Positions 24,882 to 33,313 of a stretch of DNA of 64,000 nt are shown here, in pieces. The number at the start of each line of letters is the position of its first letter. Positions within the stretch are counted from its first letter, which is position 1. The DNA is taken from the NCBI GenBank assembly GCA_001556125.1, contig LSIG01000207.1:1-64000 (forward strand). The letters are read 5' to 3'. This DNA comes from Rhizobiales bacterium CCH10-E5 (GTDB lineage Bacteria; Pseudomonadota; Alphaproteobacteria; Rhizobiales; Beijerinckiaceae). The position numbers and the translations under genes are program-made. Below the pieces are notes generated by a model that was not told the origin of the DNA, searched no databases, and saw only the letters and a list, made by a program, of their open reading frames with translations.

Positions 24882-25873
24882 ATTAGCTTGCGCTGCTTCG
24901 CCGCGACCGGGCGATTGTAGAGCCGCGGCTTCCTGATTTTCTTGGCCTCAGGCTTGGCCGTTTGCGCCGCGGCCAGAGCCGGGTTGATCCACAGAACCTC
25001 CTGTCGAATTTTCCCGGTCTGATCCCGAGCGCCGAATTCGATCCGCTTCCAATTGTGCAGCGCCTCGTCGTAGAGCGAGCTGGCGTACCCCGACAGGCAG
25101 ACCATGCCCTTCAGACCGCGCAACACCGTCAGCAGCCGTTCGTGATCCTCGCGGGTCATTTCCGCGCTGTAGCCCTTCTCCGCCGTCCCCCTGGTTTCGA
25201 ACAAATAGGGCGGGTCGACATAATGCACGGTCGATGGGGCGTCATGATCGAGCAGAACATCAATCGCCGGCTTGCATTCGATGATCACGCCGAGAAGGCG
25301 ATATGAGACGGCGTCGAGAAACTCCGGATACCCCCGCCAATCGTGGGCAGGCACCCGTCCGACGCTGCTGTTGTTCCGAAAGCTCGTAGCCCGCGCAGTG
25401 TCACGATGGACTTGCGGGGAATACGACATTGACTGCCGGACAAGCGTCCTACGTGCGCGCTCGACGAGATCGTCTGCTGGCGCGGGATCGTGAGCCGCTA
25501 GATATTCCGCCCGGGAATAGGGCGTCAGCCGCACGGCTCTCACAAGATCAATGCCGTATTTCCAATCGCGGACGACGCGGTAGAGATTGACGATGTCATC
25601 GTCGACGTCGTTGAGGACTTCCACAGGAGACGGCTTCTTTTTGATCAGCAGGCTCGCCGCTCCGCCGAAAACCTCGGTGTAGCAATGATGCGGAACATCG
25701 ATTTGGCGGATGATGTCTTCAGCCATGGCGAATTTGCCGCCATACCAGCGTAGCAGCGCCCGGTGATATCTCGGCCAGCTCGCCTCGATCTCCTCGGGCG
25801 TCCAGCCCGCGCCATGCATAAAGGCATCGATCTTGGGGGTATGCTCTGGCCAGATGTTGTTCATCAAAGACAT
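24878..25873 (-). CDS. D12-class (Dam-like) N6-adenine DNA methyltransferase
   Basis: RWYGGKFAMAEDI at ~residue 43 is the SAM-binding motif (normally K-W-x-GGK), YTEVFGGAASLL is motif X/I-like, EVLNDVDDDIVNLYRVVRD is conserved, and VHYVDPPYLF carries the catalytic DPPY. An N-terminal ~40-residue extension (MNNIWPEHTPKIDAF) is less usual. The gene precedes and overlaps the cytosine methyltransferase by ATGA. Dam-like specificity for GATC is plausible; if so it could protect DNA from a GATC-centred BglII/BstYI-type enzyme, but that is conjecture. Confidence 0.9.
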   Translation of the reverse strand: MSLMNNIWPEHTPKIDAFMHGAGWTPEEIEASWPRYHRALLRWYGGKFAMAEDIIRQIDVPHHCYTEVFGGAASLLIKKKPSPVEVLNDVDDDIVNLYRVVRDWKYGIDLVRAVRLTPYSRAEYLAAHDPAPADDLVERARRTLVRQSMSYSPQVHRDTARATSFRNNSSVGRVPAHDWRGYPEFLDAVSYRLLGVIIECKPAIDVLLDHDAPSTVHYVDPPYLFETRGTAEKGYSAEMTREDHERLLTVLRGLKGMVCLSGYASSLYDEALHNWKRIEFGARDQTGKIRQEVLWINPALAAAQTAKPEAKKIRKPRLYNRPVAAKQRKLI

Positions 25874-25984
25874 TGCGGATCCATGGGCGGCTCGTCGGGC
25901 ATCGATCGATAGACCAGGCCGTTTTCTGTGACGCGAACCGGATCGCTCGCATTTGAGCGATCCGGTTGGGACTGGTGAGTTCGC

Positions 25985-26572
25985 TCAGTGGCAGGTGGCC
26001 GACACCGGCACGGCGGCGCCGCGAGGGCCGGTGGTCATCCCCTTACCCTTACCGGCCGCCTCCAACCCCTTGATGGTGACCGCGCTGCGCTGGGCCTTGT
26101 CGAGCTTAGGCCAGTGTACGCCGCACTGGTCATGCGCGGCATAGATCCGGCTCGCCGGGATGCCGAGGTCTTTGGCAGTCCAGGAGACGCAGCCGATTTC
26201 TGCGGTCCTGCGGACGATCCGATCGGCCTCGTCCTGAGGGACGGTCTTGAGCGTGCCCTCCATTCGGCGGCCACGGCAGATCAGCTGCACGATGTCGCCC
26301 GGGCTTCTCATCGACCACATTTCGACGGCGGCGTGAAAGCCTTTTTCGCGGGCCAACTTCAACACGCGGATCGGGTGCGGCTGACCGTAAACTTTGGCGA
26401 TCAGCGCAGGCAGTTCAGAGCGGCGGATGCCCGCTGGATCGGCGATGTCAACGAGGTCGCGGTCGGTTTCGTCTTCGAACCGTTCGCCGTCGATGACGAT
26501 AAAACCCGGCCCGCGCGAGACGGCGAAGAAGGGCTCGGGGAAGGGCTTCGGGCGGGTGCTGGACATCAACAT
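25985..26572 (-). CDS. Hypothetical protein of the island (195 aa)
   Basis: I do not recognise this protein. It is soluble, with a central segment GVHWPKLDKAQRSAV and SWTAKDLGIPASRIYAAHDQ that could be a small helix-turn-helix, and a basic, glycine-rich C-terminus. AGGA sits nine bases before the chosen ATG. It lies 111 bp upstream of the Dam-like methylase on the same strand and may be its first operon partner. Confidence 0.55.
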   Translation of the reverse strand: MLMSSTRPKPFPEPFFAVSRGPGFIVIDGERFEDETDRDLVDIADPAGIRRSELPALIAKVYGQPHPIRVLKLAREKGFHAAVEMWSMRSPGDIVQLICRGRRMEGTLKTVPQDEADRIVRRTAEIGCVSWTAKDLGIPASRIYAAHDQCGVHWPKLDKAQRSAVTIKGLEAAGKGKGMTTGPRGAAVPVSATCH

Positions 26573-26913
26573 GTGGGTGCATCCTGGGTGTGCCGCGACC
26601 GGGATTGACCGCGCTTGTCCAGAAATGATGCCACTCGATTTCGTGTTGAAAAGAGCGCCTGCCCGCCGCGAGGGGCTCGAAAGGGCTGCTTTGGCGGGGT
26701 CTGGAGGGGGGGTCTACAGAGCGAAAAAGGCCTCCCGTTAACCAACACGAAAATTTTTCAACACCCATGGGCAGGGAGGTCGAAATCGGCGCGATTTCGG
26801 GTCGGAGCCGCCAAAAGATGGTTAGCGATTCGTTACCGATTCGGTCTGGGCCATGATGGCCCGGCAGCATTTCCGCATTGTCGGATGCGGCGGGTGGGTG
26901 TCCCGTCACGGCT
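26573..26913. other. Divergent intergenic region
   Basis: About 340 bp without a convincing gene, between divergent genes. It holds an AT-rich pocket (AACACGAAAATTTTTCAACA, ~26747-26766) suited to promoters on either strand. No repeats or terminator seen. Confidence 0.4.
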
Positions 26914-27537
26914 ATGGCAGGTATCGAAATCCTCATCGACGCGCAGTCATTCGAGCGCGCCGCCGACGGTCACGTCGCGCGGGAAATCCTGCCGCGCCTC
27001 GTGCGCGCATTGAACGACGTCGCTGCTGCGGCGAAGATCGACGTCGTGGACGCGATCAAGACCGAGCTCGACAACCCCTCCCCGTTCACGGTCTCGGGTG
27101 TCGCCGTCTTCAAGGCCAAGCCGTCGGCAAACCGCGATCCCGACGCGGTCGTCTTCATCCGCGATCGGCAAGCCGAGTATCTGGACCTGATCGTCAACAC
27201 CGGCGTCCGGCGCGCCGGCGATCCGGCAACGACGCGCTTGGGCCCGTTGATCCCGGGCAAGGACGCGAAGTTGAACGCCCAAGGCAACCTTCCTCGCGGC
27301 TATGTCGCCAGGCAGCTGCGCAAGAAGAACGTGGCGTGGGTGACGCTGACGCCTGGCCAGCCCCCTGCCCTCGTCGAGAACACGAAGTCCGGCTTGAAGG
27401 TGCTCGCGCTGATCGTGCGGGAGGCGCACTACGACAAAGTCCACTTGCCGTTCTTCGACATCGTCGAGCAAGCCGTGTCGCGCGAATGGCCGAAGGCGGC
27501 CGCCCGCGCCTTGGAGCGCGCGGCCAGCGCTACGTAA
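26914..27537 (+). CDS. Hypothetical phage-like protein (207 aa)
   Basis: The protein is soluble and alpha/beta. LVRALNDVAAAAKIDVVDAIKTEL near the N-terminus and REWPKAAARALERAASA at the end have the look of phage minor tail or head-tail joining proteins, but I cannot place it in a family. The start at MAGIEILIDAQSFERAA is preferred over an ATG 36 bp upstream because residues before it are not protein-like. It converges with the next gene, overlapping its stop by 8 bp. Confidence 0.6.
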   Translation: MAGIEILIDAQSFERAADGHVAREILPRLVRALNDVAAAAKIDVVDAIKTELDNPSPFTVSGVAVFKAKPSANRDPDAVVFIRDRQAEYLDLIVNTGVRRAGDPATTRLGPLIPGKDAKLNAQGNLPRGYVARQLRKKNVAWVTLTPGQPPALVENTKSGLKVLALIVREAHYDKVHLPFFDIVEQAVSREWPKAAARALERAASAT

Positions 27538-28735
27538 TGAAGAGCGGTTGCCAGGAACTCATGCGGCGGGGATCGAAAGACAGCCCCGCCTCCAACCCGG
27601 GTAGAATGACGCCGACGCCGCCGCTGCCAGGATTGCCGACATAAGTGACGTAGCCGGCCGGCGGGGAGCCGCCGCCGATCGTCATTGTCGACCAGGTCAC
27701 GCCTGCGTCGACAGTCGCCAGGAAGCCACCGCCCACTGGCCTTGCGGTGGCGAACAGGTTCGCATGCTGGAGCAGAAATGCGGACGCGCCGGTGCCTCCG
27801 CCTGCGGGCGTGACGGAACGCACCAGGTCACCGTCGTAGTCCCGGAACTCCAAGGTGCTCGCACCGCTGGGCATGCGGATCAGGCCGTCCATCGCGACCG
27901 TCTCCGGCGGGGAGATGCCGCCCGTTGTCAGCGCCGTGCCGGACTGAAGGTTTGGCCAAGACTGCGAGGCCTCAATGACGAATTCGCCTGAGGGCACGTC
28001 ACCCGCGTCCAGGTATTGAAGGGCATCGATCGTGCCCGACCGCAGCTGATCGCTGAACCCGACGTAGTCGATGGTGCCGGCGCTGAAATTCAGGATGCCC
28101 TGATTGACGTACTCATAGATCGACACGACGTGGCGCGAGCAGCGGCCGCTCGCGATCTCGACGATGCCGGTGGACGGCCCGACCTCGATTTCCCGGGTGC
28201 TGACGCTGGCCGGGCGACGGCTGATGCCACCCCGGACGGTCCACAGGCCATTGATCGCGGCCCCGGATGCCGACCAAGCAAAGGCCCGCGCGCGGGTATC
28301 GACGGTCAGCGGCCGCCTCCAGGGCGTGAAGGTTACGGGCACGACGCCGGCACCGGGAACGACGCGGTAGCACATGGGCTTCGCGCCATCGTCGATCGCG
28401 TCGATCTTGCAGCGAACGTTGCGGCCGCCGCTGGCCGCGAGGATGGTGCGAGGGTTCGTTCCGGAGGCCATCGTCGTGGCGTTCGGGACGAAATACACCG
28501 CGTCCCTGGCGAGGAAAACGCTGAGGTTGGCGCCGGTGTCGATGTCGGCGCCGACATCCCCGGTACCCAGGTCATAGGGTGTCAGACGACGCCCGCCCGT
28601 GATCGTGAGCACCTTAAGCGCGAGGTCGGGCGAGATGTGATGCGGCGACGTCCCGAGCGGAGGCAGGGTCTTCGTAAAGGGCTGGACCCTCCCCCTTGGC
28701 GCTGCGCCTGGAGCCGGTCGCCTGCGGACCATCAC
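27530..28735 (-). CDS. Hypothetical beta-rich protein, possibly virion or tail-like (401 aa)
   Basis: Not recognised. The sequence is rich in Gly, Thr, Ser and Ala with alternating hydrophobic residues, as in beta-helical or jelly-roll structural proteins (for example TVRGGISRRPASVSTREIEV and GDPPAGYVTYVGNP-like loops). No signal peptide. With its convergent neighbour it may be a remnant of a tail module; no capsid, terminase or portal genes are present. The start is a GTG followed by ATG, so the exact first residue is uncertain. Confidence 0.6.
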   Translation of the reverse strand: MMVRRRPAPGAAPRGRVQPFTKTLPPLGTSPHHISPDLALKVLTITGGRRLTPYDLGTGDVGADIDTGANLSVFLARDAVYFVPNATTMASGTNPRTILAASGGRNVRCKIDAIDDGAKPMCYRVVPGAGVVPVTFTPWRRPLTVDTRARAFAWSASGAAINGLWTVRGGISRRPASVSTREIEVGPSTGIVEIASGRCSRHVVSIYEYVNQGILNFSAGTIDYVGFSDQLRSGTIDALQYLDAGDVPSGEFVIEASQSWPNLQSGTALTTGGISPPETVAMDGLIRMPSGASTLEFRDYDGDLVRSVTPAGGGTGASAFLLQHANLFATARPVGGGFLATVDAGVTWSTMTIGGGSPPAGYVTYVGNPGSGGVGVILPGLEAGLSFDPRRMSSWQPLFIT

Positions 28736-28869
28736 GACTTGGCGGTGTGAAGGAAACTTCCTGCACGGCCTCTACCCGATCGTGCGTGTCGGACCGGACC
28801 TGCATTTCCGGATCGTGGGTCCGTCCTAGGCCAAGTCTGGCGGGTTAACTATCCCCGGGAGGAGATAGG

Positions 28870-30636
28870 TCACTGCATCGTCGAAGGGCTGGAATAGCGG
28901 TCCCGGGAGACCTGGGAGCGGTGTTTCTTCGCCAAGCGCTTCTTACGTTCCTGAGCGTACCAAGGATCCTCGGTCGGGACGAAACGCCCCATCCACGCGT
29001 TGTTGAAATTCTCCCAGCTGCTTCGCTCGTCGCGGTACATCTCGAACAGCACTTTCCCGACGCTTCGACCGTAAAGAGGCCAGAGAAGGTTCTCCAGCTC
29101 GCCTGGCACCCGCGAGAGCTTTTTCGTCTCTCCACGCTCGAAGGCCTTCTGGCGACGCTCGCTCTCCGCCTGGTCGTAAGACGGTCGGGTACGGCAGTCG
29201 ATGACCTCGACATAGTCCTCGTCCGACCCCCTCCGACCCCTTCCGCTGACCTCGGTTTCGGACCCTTCGCCGACCCCCCCGACCCCCCTGCACCCCTTAT
29301 GTGGAATGTCAGGACGAATAACGTCGATATTGCAGTGGGTTACGACCGAATTTTCGATGACGGTCTCGGCGGCTCTTTTCGAGGCCTCGTACGCCTGCCG
29401 GGCGCGGGTCTCGTACCGCTGGATCTCCTCGTCCATGATCTCGCGCAACTCTCCCTCGAACCGCGCTTGGACGATGAACGAATCGTGGATGGGCAAGCAT
29501 ACGATCCCGATCCTGTTGCAGGCCTTCACGACCCGCATCGCCAGTTCCGCATCATCGTGCATCAGGCTGATCCCGACGTCCGCGCCAATGTCTTGGGCGA
29601 TGACGGGGTTCTTGGCGATGACGGCGTCGACCACGGCCCGGGTCTGGGCCCAATCGAGCGGCCATGCGGTGCCATCGCGGCTGCTGCTCTTCAGTAGAGC
29701 GGCCACCGCCTGCGACAAGGTGCGGGCGTTTAAGGCCACCAGCAAGGCCCTCTTGGAGATGGAGCGATCGACATTGGGCAAATCGTACGGGTCGAAGTCC
29801 AGGGTCCGGCCCCGCTTCGCATAGAGCATGCGCGGATGCAGCGATTGATAATCGAGCTCTACGACCGCCTCGCCGTCGATCAGCAGGTCCGCGCGCCTGC
29901 TCGCCGGCAAATTCTGGCCCCACCAGTAGATGCGACCGCCCATATTCCATTTGCCGCGGCTGAAGACCCTGTAAAAGACGGGCGCGTCGGTCATCCGAAC
30001 GACGGCGCCATCGACAGTCAGCAGGCTTCCCTCGATGACGACGCCTTCCCCGGGCAGTTCGACGCGTGTCCGCGCCATTGCCTTGTTCAGGATTTCAAGA
30101 TCCCGCCGCATCGCGATCGTCTGCGCCGTGTCCCGGTAGTCCACGGAGTCCCCGCGCTCGTCGCGCATGCGCAAGGTCTCGCGGACACAGTATTCGAAGC
30201 CGACGCCGGCGAAGGCGGCCAGGAGGTTGTCAGTTGCCTTGAAGCGGGACTGGCGACCGGTGCGGCGATGGTCGCCGGGCTTGGCGCGCTCTTCCTCAAT
30301 CAGGCCCAGCGCCAAAAGCTCGTCGACGATATCGACGATACGGTCGTAGGAATAAGCGGTGCCCTGGTATCGACGGACTGGCCGATAAAATTCCCGCCGA
30401 CGGGAATACGAAACCCATTCCCCGCCGCGGCCGGCCAAAACCGCCGCCGCCATCATGCTGCGCGCTGCGTCGTCGTAACGCCCGTCCCCGGATCCCTGCC
30501 AGCCAGCCGCGGCCGCTGCCGCCTTGGGCACGCGCCAGTGGAAATCGAGCGGCCTGTCCCGGCCGGGGATGACGATGCCATCCGCCTCAGCCTGGGCCTG
30601 CTCGATCTGCTCGATGATGTCGGCGGTGAATTCCAT
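28870..30636 (-). CDS. Putative family-A/T7-type polymerase-like protein (588 aa)
   Basis: Three segments in order match the palm of family-A DNA polymerases and single-subunit RNA polymerases: VVELDYQSLHPRMLYAK (motif A, Asp262), SISKRALLVALNA (residues 292-304, motif B-like Lys and Asn), and CLPIHDSFIVQ (motif C, His384-Asp385-Ser386, as in T7 RNA polymerase). Before motif C, ISLMHDDAELAMRVVKACNRIG resembles the polA segment that precedes HDE. The N-terminal ~150 residues include a winged-helix-like YDRIVDIVDELLALGLIEEE. The C-terminus is charged. It reads away from a 22-bp repeat cluster, so replication of the island is a plausible role. No exonuclease domain is seen. Confidence 0.7.
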   Translation of the reverse strand: MEFTADIIEQIEQAQAEADGIVIPGRDRPLDFHWRVPKAAAAAAGWQGSGDGRYDDAARSMMAAAVLAGRGGEWVSYSRRREFYRPVRRYQGTAYSYDRIVDIVDELLALGLIEEERAKPGDHRRTGRQSRFKATDNLLAAFAGVGFEYCVRETLRMRDERGDSVDYRDTAQTIAMRRDLEILNKAMARTRVELPGEGVVIEGSLLTVDGAVVRMTDAPVFYRVFSRGKWNMGGRIYWWGQNLPASRRADLLIDGEAVVELDYQSLHPRMLYAKRGRTLDFDPYDLPNVDRSISKRALLVALNARTLSQAVAALLKSSSRDGTAWPLDWAQTRAVVDAVIAKNPVIAQDIGADVGISLMHDDAELAMRVVKACNRIGIVCLPIHDSFIVQARFEGELREIMDEEIQRYETRARQAYEASKRAAETVIENSVVTHCNIDVIRPDIPHKGCRGVGGVGEGSETEVSGRGRRGSDEDYVEVIDCRTRPSYDQAESERRQKAFERGETKKLSRVPGELENLLWPLYGRSVGKVLFEMYRDERSSWENFNNAWMGRFVPTEDPWYAQERKKRLAKKHRSQVSRDRYSSPSTMQ

Positions 30637-31197
30637 TCCAGGGAAGCTACCCTGCAGGCCCGCGATCCAAAAGAGGAAATCGACGGCTATGTCCCTGACA
30701 ACAAAGGGCTATCTTGGCGTCGAGGCAAAGGCGACGCGTTGCCCATGAAATTGCGATTTGGCCCATAATCCAGCCATGCAGACAGACCGGTCGGGGTATC
30801 TACAACCCCCAGGTTCTTGGGCTGCTGGAAGGGGCGTTCTGGTGCCATAAGAAGGCCATTACAAACGCTGCGAAATGTAACTCGCCCGCTTACAGGGCCA
30901 TGGCGGGGATTGGGTGCCGGTCATGGGCATGCAGCACTCATCGGTGCGTTACACCAATGAGGCGATTTCCCCATGATTTTGCCATGGACGGCCCATGATT
31001 TTGCCATGGACGGCCCATGATTTTGCCATGGACGGCCCATGATCCCCATGAAACGCCCCATCAGGCCGAATTTCGATTTCATGGGCTTCCATGGGCTTTT
31101 CATGGGGAAATCGACCGATCGAGGCTGACCGTCAACGAAGCCGGCGTTGGTCCCTCGACCCGCCGGCAAGACCGAATCGGTGCGCGTCGGAATGCCG
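30637..31197. other. Non-coding region upstream of the polymerase-like gene
   Basis: About 560 bp with no convincing gene. It contains the 22-bp tandem repeats listed separately and a flanking zone up to ~31110 dense in CATGGG/CCCATG words. This is the layout of an iteron-type origin or a complex operator; neither is proven. Confidence 0.45.
30971..31043. repeat. 22-bp tandem repeat, 3.3 copies (iteron-like)
   Basis: Three identical 22-bp units starting at 30971, 30993 and 31015 (each begins CCATGATTTTGCC and ends ATGGACGGC), plus a 7-bp partial unit. Two helical turns per unit place all copies on one face of DNA. Each contains the palindrome CCATGG. They lie ~335 bp upstream of the polymerase-like gene. 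Confidence 0.9.
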
Positions 31198-31668
31198 TCA
31201 AGCGTGGGCGGCCAAGTCCGCCGCAGCCGCCCGCGCCTTCTCCGCTCCGACACGGGACCGGTACTGGTCACCCCTCCACCACCATGTCCTACAAAAGAAG
31301 ATCCTCCGGCACTGGATGGGTTCGCGCAGGACCGCCAAGCGACGCGCCTCTGCAGGCGTCACGCTCTTGGAGCACAGGGCGATCTGGTTCGCGACCGCGA
31401 CGGCGTCGTACGCCCTGTCATAGGCCCGATGCCAGCGAAGCTCCGGCGAACCGTCACGATGGTAAAGGCCGGTCGGCTGGAGAACCTCGTGGCCGGGATC
31501 GAGCCGTTCCAGGACCGTGATCAGCATCTTCAGCTGTGCCATCCTGCCGGCGTCCTGCGCGTCCCGCTCCGCCTTCGCGATGGCGACCTGGCGGCTACTC
31601 CAGTCGATCCATGCTTGCGCCGATCGGTTCGCGTTCTTAATCGCCTCGCCGATTGCCGCGAAATCCAT
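31198..31668 (-). CDS. Hypothetical island protein (156 aa)
   Basis: Not recognised. The N-terminal half is helical and amphipathic (IGEAIKNANRSAQAWIDWSSRQVAIAK is interrupted by charged residues), suggesting a coiled coil. The C-terminus is Ala/Arg rich. A strong Shine-Dalgarno (GAGAGG, spacing 8) supports the ATG. It lies next to the repeat cluster and on the same strand as the polymerase-like gene. Confidence 0.6.
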   Translation of the reverse strand: MDFAAIGEAIKNANRSAQAWIDWSSRQVAIAKAERDAQDAGRMAQLKMLITVLERLDPGHEVLQPTGLYHRDGSPELRWHRAYDRAYDAVAVANQIALCSKSVTPAEARRLAVLREPIQCRRIFFCRTWWWRGDQYRSRVGAEKARAAAADLAAHA

Positions 31669-31874
31669 GATGCTCGCCTCTCTTCGAAGTATATCGGCGC
31701 AAATACGCCAACTCGATAAAGACTAGCAGGGTCGAATTACCATCTAGTGGACCCGATCACGGCAATGGATTCCATCGTACAACGCAACGTTAACCGTGAT
31801 AATCTGTCCCTCGGAAAGCAATGTGCCGCCCTTGTGGGGCGGCACGGGAGGGAGCGACTGCGACCGTAGCCCGG

Positions 31875-32090
31875 TCAGCCTAGATACGTGTCCGGCGGGC
31901 CGACATAGCCCTCATCGAGATGCCAGACGTCGTCGTAGATCGAATAGTAGACGCGCCTAGCCTCCTGAAGCTCGCGCAGCGCCTGCAATAGGGCTTTGGT
32001 GCCCGGGCCCGGCTGGAGCCCCAGGATCTTGCGGAGCGCGCGGCGCGAGCGCGGCCCCCTATCGAGCTCTGCAATGATGGCAGCCTTCAT
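31875..32090 (-). CDS. Small winged-helix-like protein (71 aa)
   Basis: The start MKAAIIAELDRGPRSRRAL overlaps the relaxase stop as ATGA. The pattern (helix, SRRALRKILGLQPG, KALLQALRELQEARRVYYSI, then a WHLDEGY tail) looks like a small winged-helix DNA-binding protein; that fold call is inference. As the last gene of the relaxase unit it could be a local regulator. A longer form would add Arg-rich residues that are antisense-like. Confidence 0.6.
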   Translation of the reverse strand: MKAAIIAELDRGPRSRRALRKILGLQPGPGTKALLQALRELQEARRVYYSIYDDVWHLDEGYVGPPDTYLG

Positions 32091-33313
32091 GATATCGGCA
32101 CTCCCCATATGTCTGTGACGCCTGCAACCCAGGCAGGCCGGCTCGCGCCGGCGCTGATGGCCTCCAACTTGTCGGACAGCCGTTCGGCGTCGTGGACGGC
32201 TTTCCAATCGACGTCGCGCAGCGCCGACCTCAGGCGGGCTCGCGCGTGCGCTCGGCGACCTGCTTTAGCTGCCGGACTTCGTTCTGAAGGGCTTCCACGG
32301 CGTCCGCCTGCCGATCGACCGCTTCGCCCACCAGGCGCAAGGTCTCCGATAACGACTGGACGCTGTCCTCCTCCCCTTCCTCCGGGGTCAACGCCTCCAG
32401 TAGCGCCGTCATTATGCTGCGCAGGCCGCGCACTTCCATCAGGATTTCGTCCATCGTCCGTTCCTTTCAGTTCCATTCCTGCCAGCCGGGCCCTCACTTC
32501 GCCGGCGGGGATCCGGACGCCTCGCTCCCGGCTCGCCCTGCCGATTGCGCGGGTCACGCTGTGAGCCGTCCCGCTGGCGTCGACGACGACGGGCCCGGCC
32601 GTGCCCTGGCGAAGCTCAAGGCCGCGCCGCGCCAGTTCCCGAGCGAACCCGGGGCCGTCGTCGCTGGCGTCCCATGCGGCCAGGCAAGTCGACCGAATCG
32701 AGGCGAGCTCGATGCCGGTCCTGGCCTCGATCAACCGTTCCTCCGGCGTCACCGGCGCGACGGGCTTTTCGGCGTCGATCAGGCCGTGCTGCGCCATCCA
32801 CTGCACGACGTCGTCTCGACCCTCCTGCGCGAGGCGGAAGGCAACCGAACGGGCATGCGGCGTCGGCGCCGGCGTCAAGCCGAGGTCAAAGCCGACACGG
32901 ATGTTGACGTATGTCCGACGCGCGAAATCCTGGCTGATGTCGACGGCGCGCCCGTCAGGCCGGATCAGGCCATACGCCCGATGCTCGTGGCGGCGGCCGC
33001 CTTTGACGTGCTGGGCGCCGCAATACGGCTGATGCAGCAGGCCGAATTCGACTTCGAAGGCCCGCCACCAGGCCGTGAGGACCTGCTGGCAGTCTGGCGC
33101 ATCGACCGGAGGATCAGCGTGGACATGATAGATGGGCTTGCCGGCGCGACCATGCCGGCTGCCGGCGACGATCTCGCGAAGCTGTGCGTGCAGGTCCTCG
33201 CGAGTTGCTACGCCCCGAGGCACGATGATCTCGGTCGTCTGACCCTTCTCCGCTTTTAGGAGGTGGCTCGACAGTGCGCGGCCGCCCTTGCCCGGCGTGG
33301 CCCCGGAGATCAC
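32087..33313 (-). CDS. Relaxase/mobilization nuclease
   Basis: A nicking enzyme that would start conjugal transfer at an oriT. The N-terminal domain begins GATPGKGGRALSSHLLKAEKG, carries the metal-binding H-x-H in IYHVHADPP (~residue 62), and a second His cluster in RRHEHRAYGLIRPDG, the layout of MOBP/VirD2-like relaxases. The candidate catalytic residue near the N-terminus is not obvious, as there is no early Tyr. The C-terminal ~120 residues are low-complexity Gly/Arg/Ala and overlap a separate reading frame. The gene is coupled by ATGA to genes on both sides. Confidence 0.75.
   Translation of the reverse strand: MISGATPGKGGRALSSHLLKAEKGQTTEIIVPRGVATREDLHAQLREIVAGSRHGRAGKPIYHVHADPPVDAPDCQQVLTAWWRAFEVEFGLLHQPYCGAQHVKGGRRHEHRAYGLIRPDGRAVDISQDFARRTYVNIRVGFDLGLTPAPTPHARSVAFRLAQEGRDDVVQWMAQHGLIDAEKPVAPVTPEERLIEARTGIELASIRSTCLAAWDASDDGPGFARELARRGLELRQGTAGPVVVDASGTAHSVTRAIGRASRERGVRIPAGEVRARLAGMELKGTDDGRNPDGSARPAQHNDGATGGVDPGGRGGGQRPVVIGDLAPGGRSGRSAGGRRGSPSERSPAAKAGRRAHARARLRSALRDVDWKAVHDAERLSDKLEAISAGASRPAWVAGVTDIWGVPIS
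32230..32454 (-). CDS. Nested acidic coiled-coil protein inside the relaxase gene (74 aa)
   Basis: This frame lies wholly within the low-complexity part of the relaxase gene, same strand, different frame. It begins MDEILMEVRGLRSIM, continues with an acidic loop (LTPEEGEEDSVQ) and a heptad-like stretch (LRLVGEAVDRQADAVEAL). A strong Shine-Dalgarno (AAAGGA) lies seven bases before its ATG. Nested mob genes are known (MobB within MobA of RSF1010-type plasmids), so an accessory mobilization protein is plausible. It could still be a fortuitous frame. Confidence 0.5.
   Translation of the reverse strand: MDEILMEVRGLRSIMTALLEALTPEEGEEDSVQSLSETLRLVGEAVDRQADAVEALQNEVRQLKQVAERTREPA

Noticed and set aside
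30971..31043. CRISPR array
   Set aside because: The 22-bp units are contiguous with no spacers and no cas genes are present.
30921..31271. 116-codon leftward frame with repeated HG/MG peptides
   Set aside because: It is a translation of the 22-bp DNA repeat; the unit is not a multiple of three, so no peptide repeat is maintained, and there is no Shine-Dalgarno.
31823..31845. Hairpin GTGCCGCCC/GGGCGGCAC as a terminator
   Set aside because: Strong stem but no T run on either strand; left unassigned.
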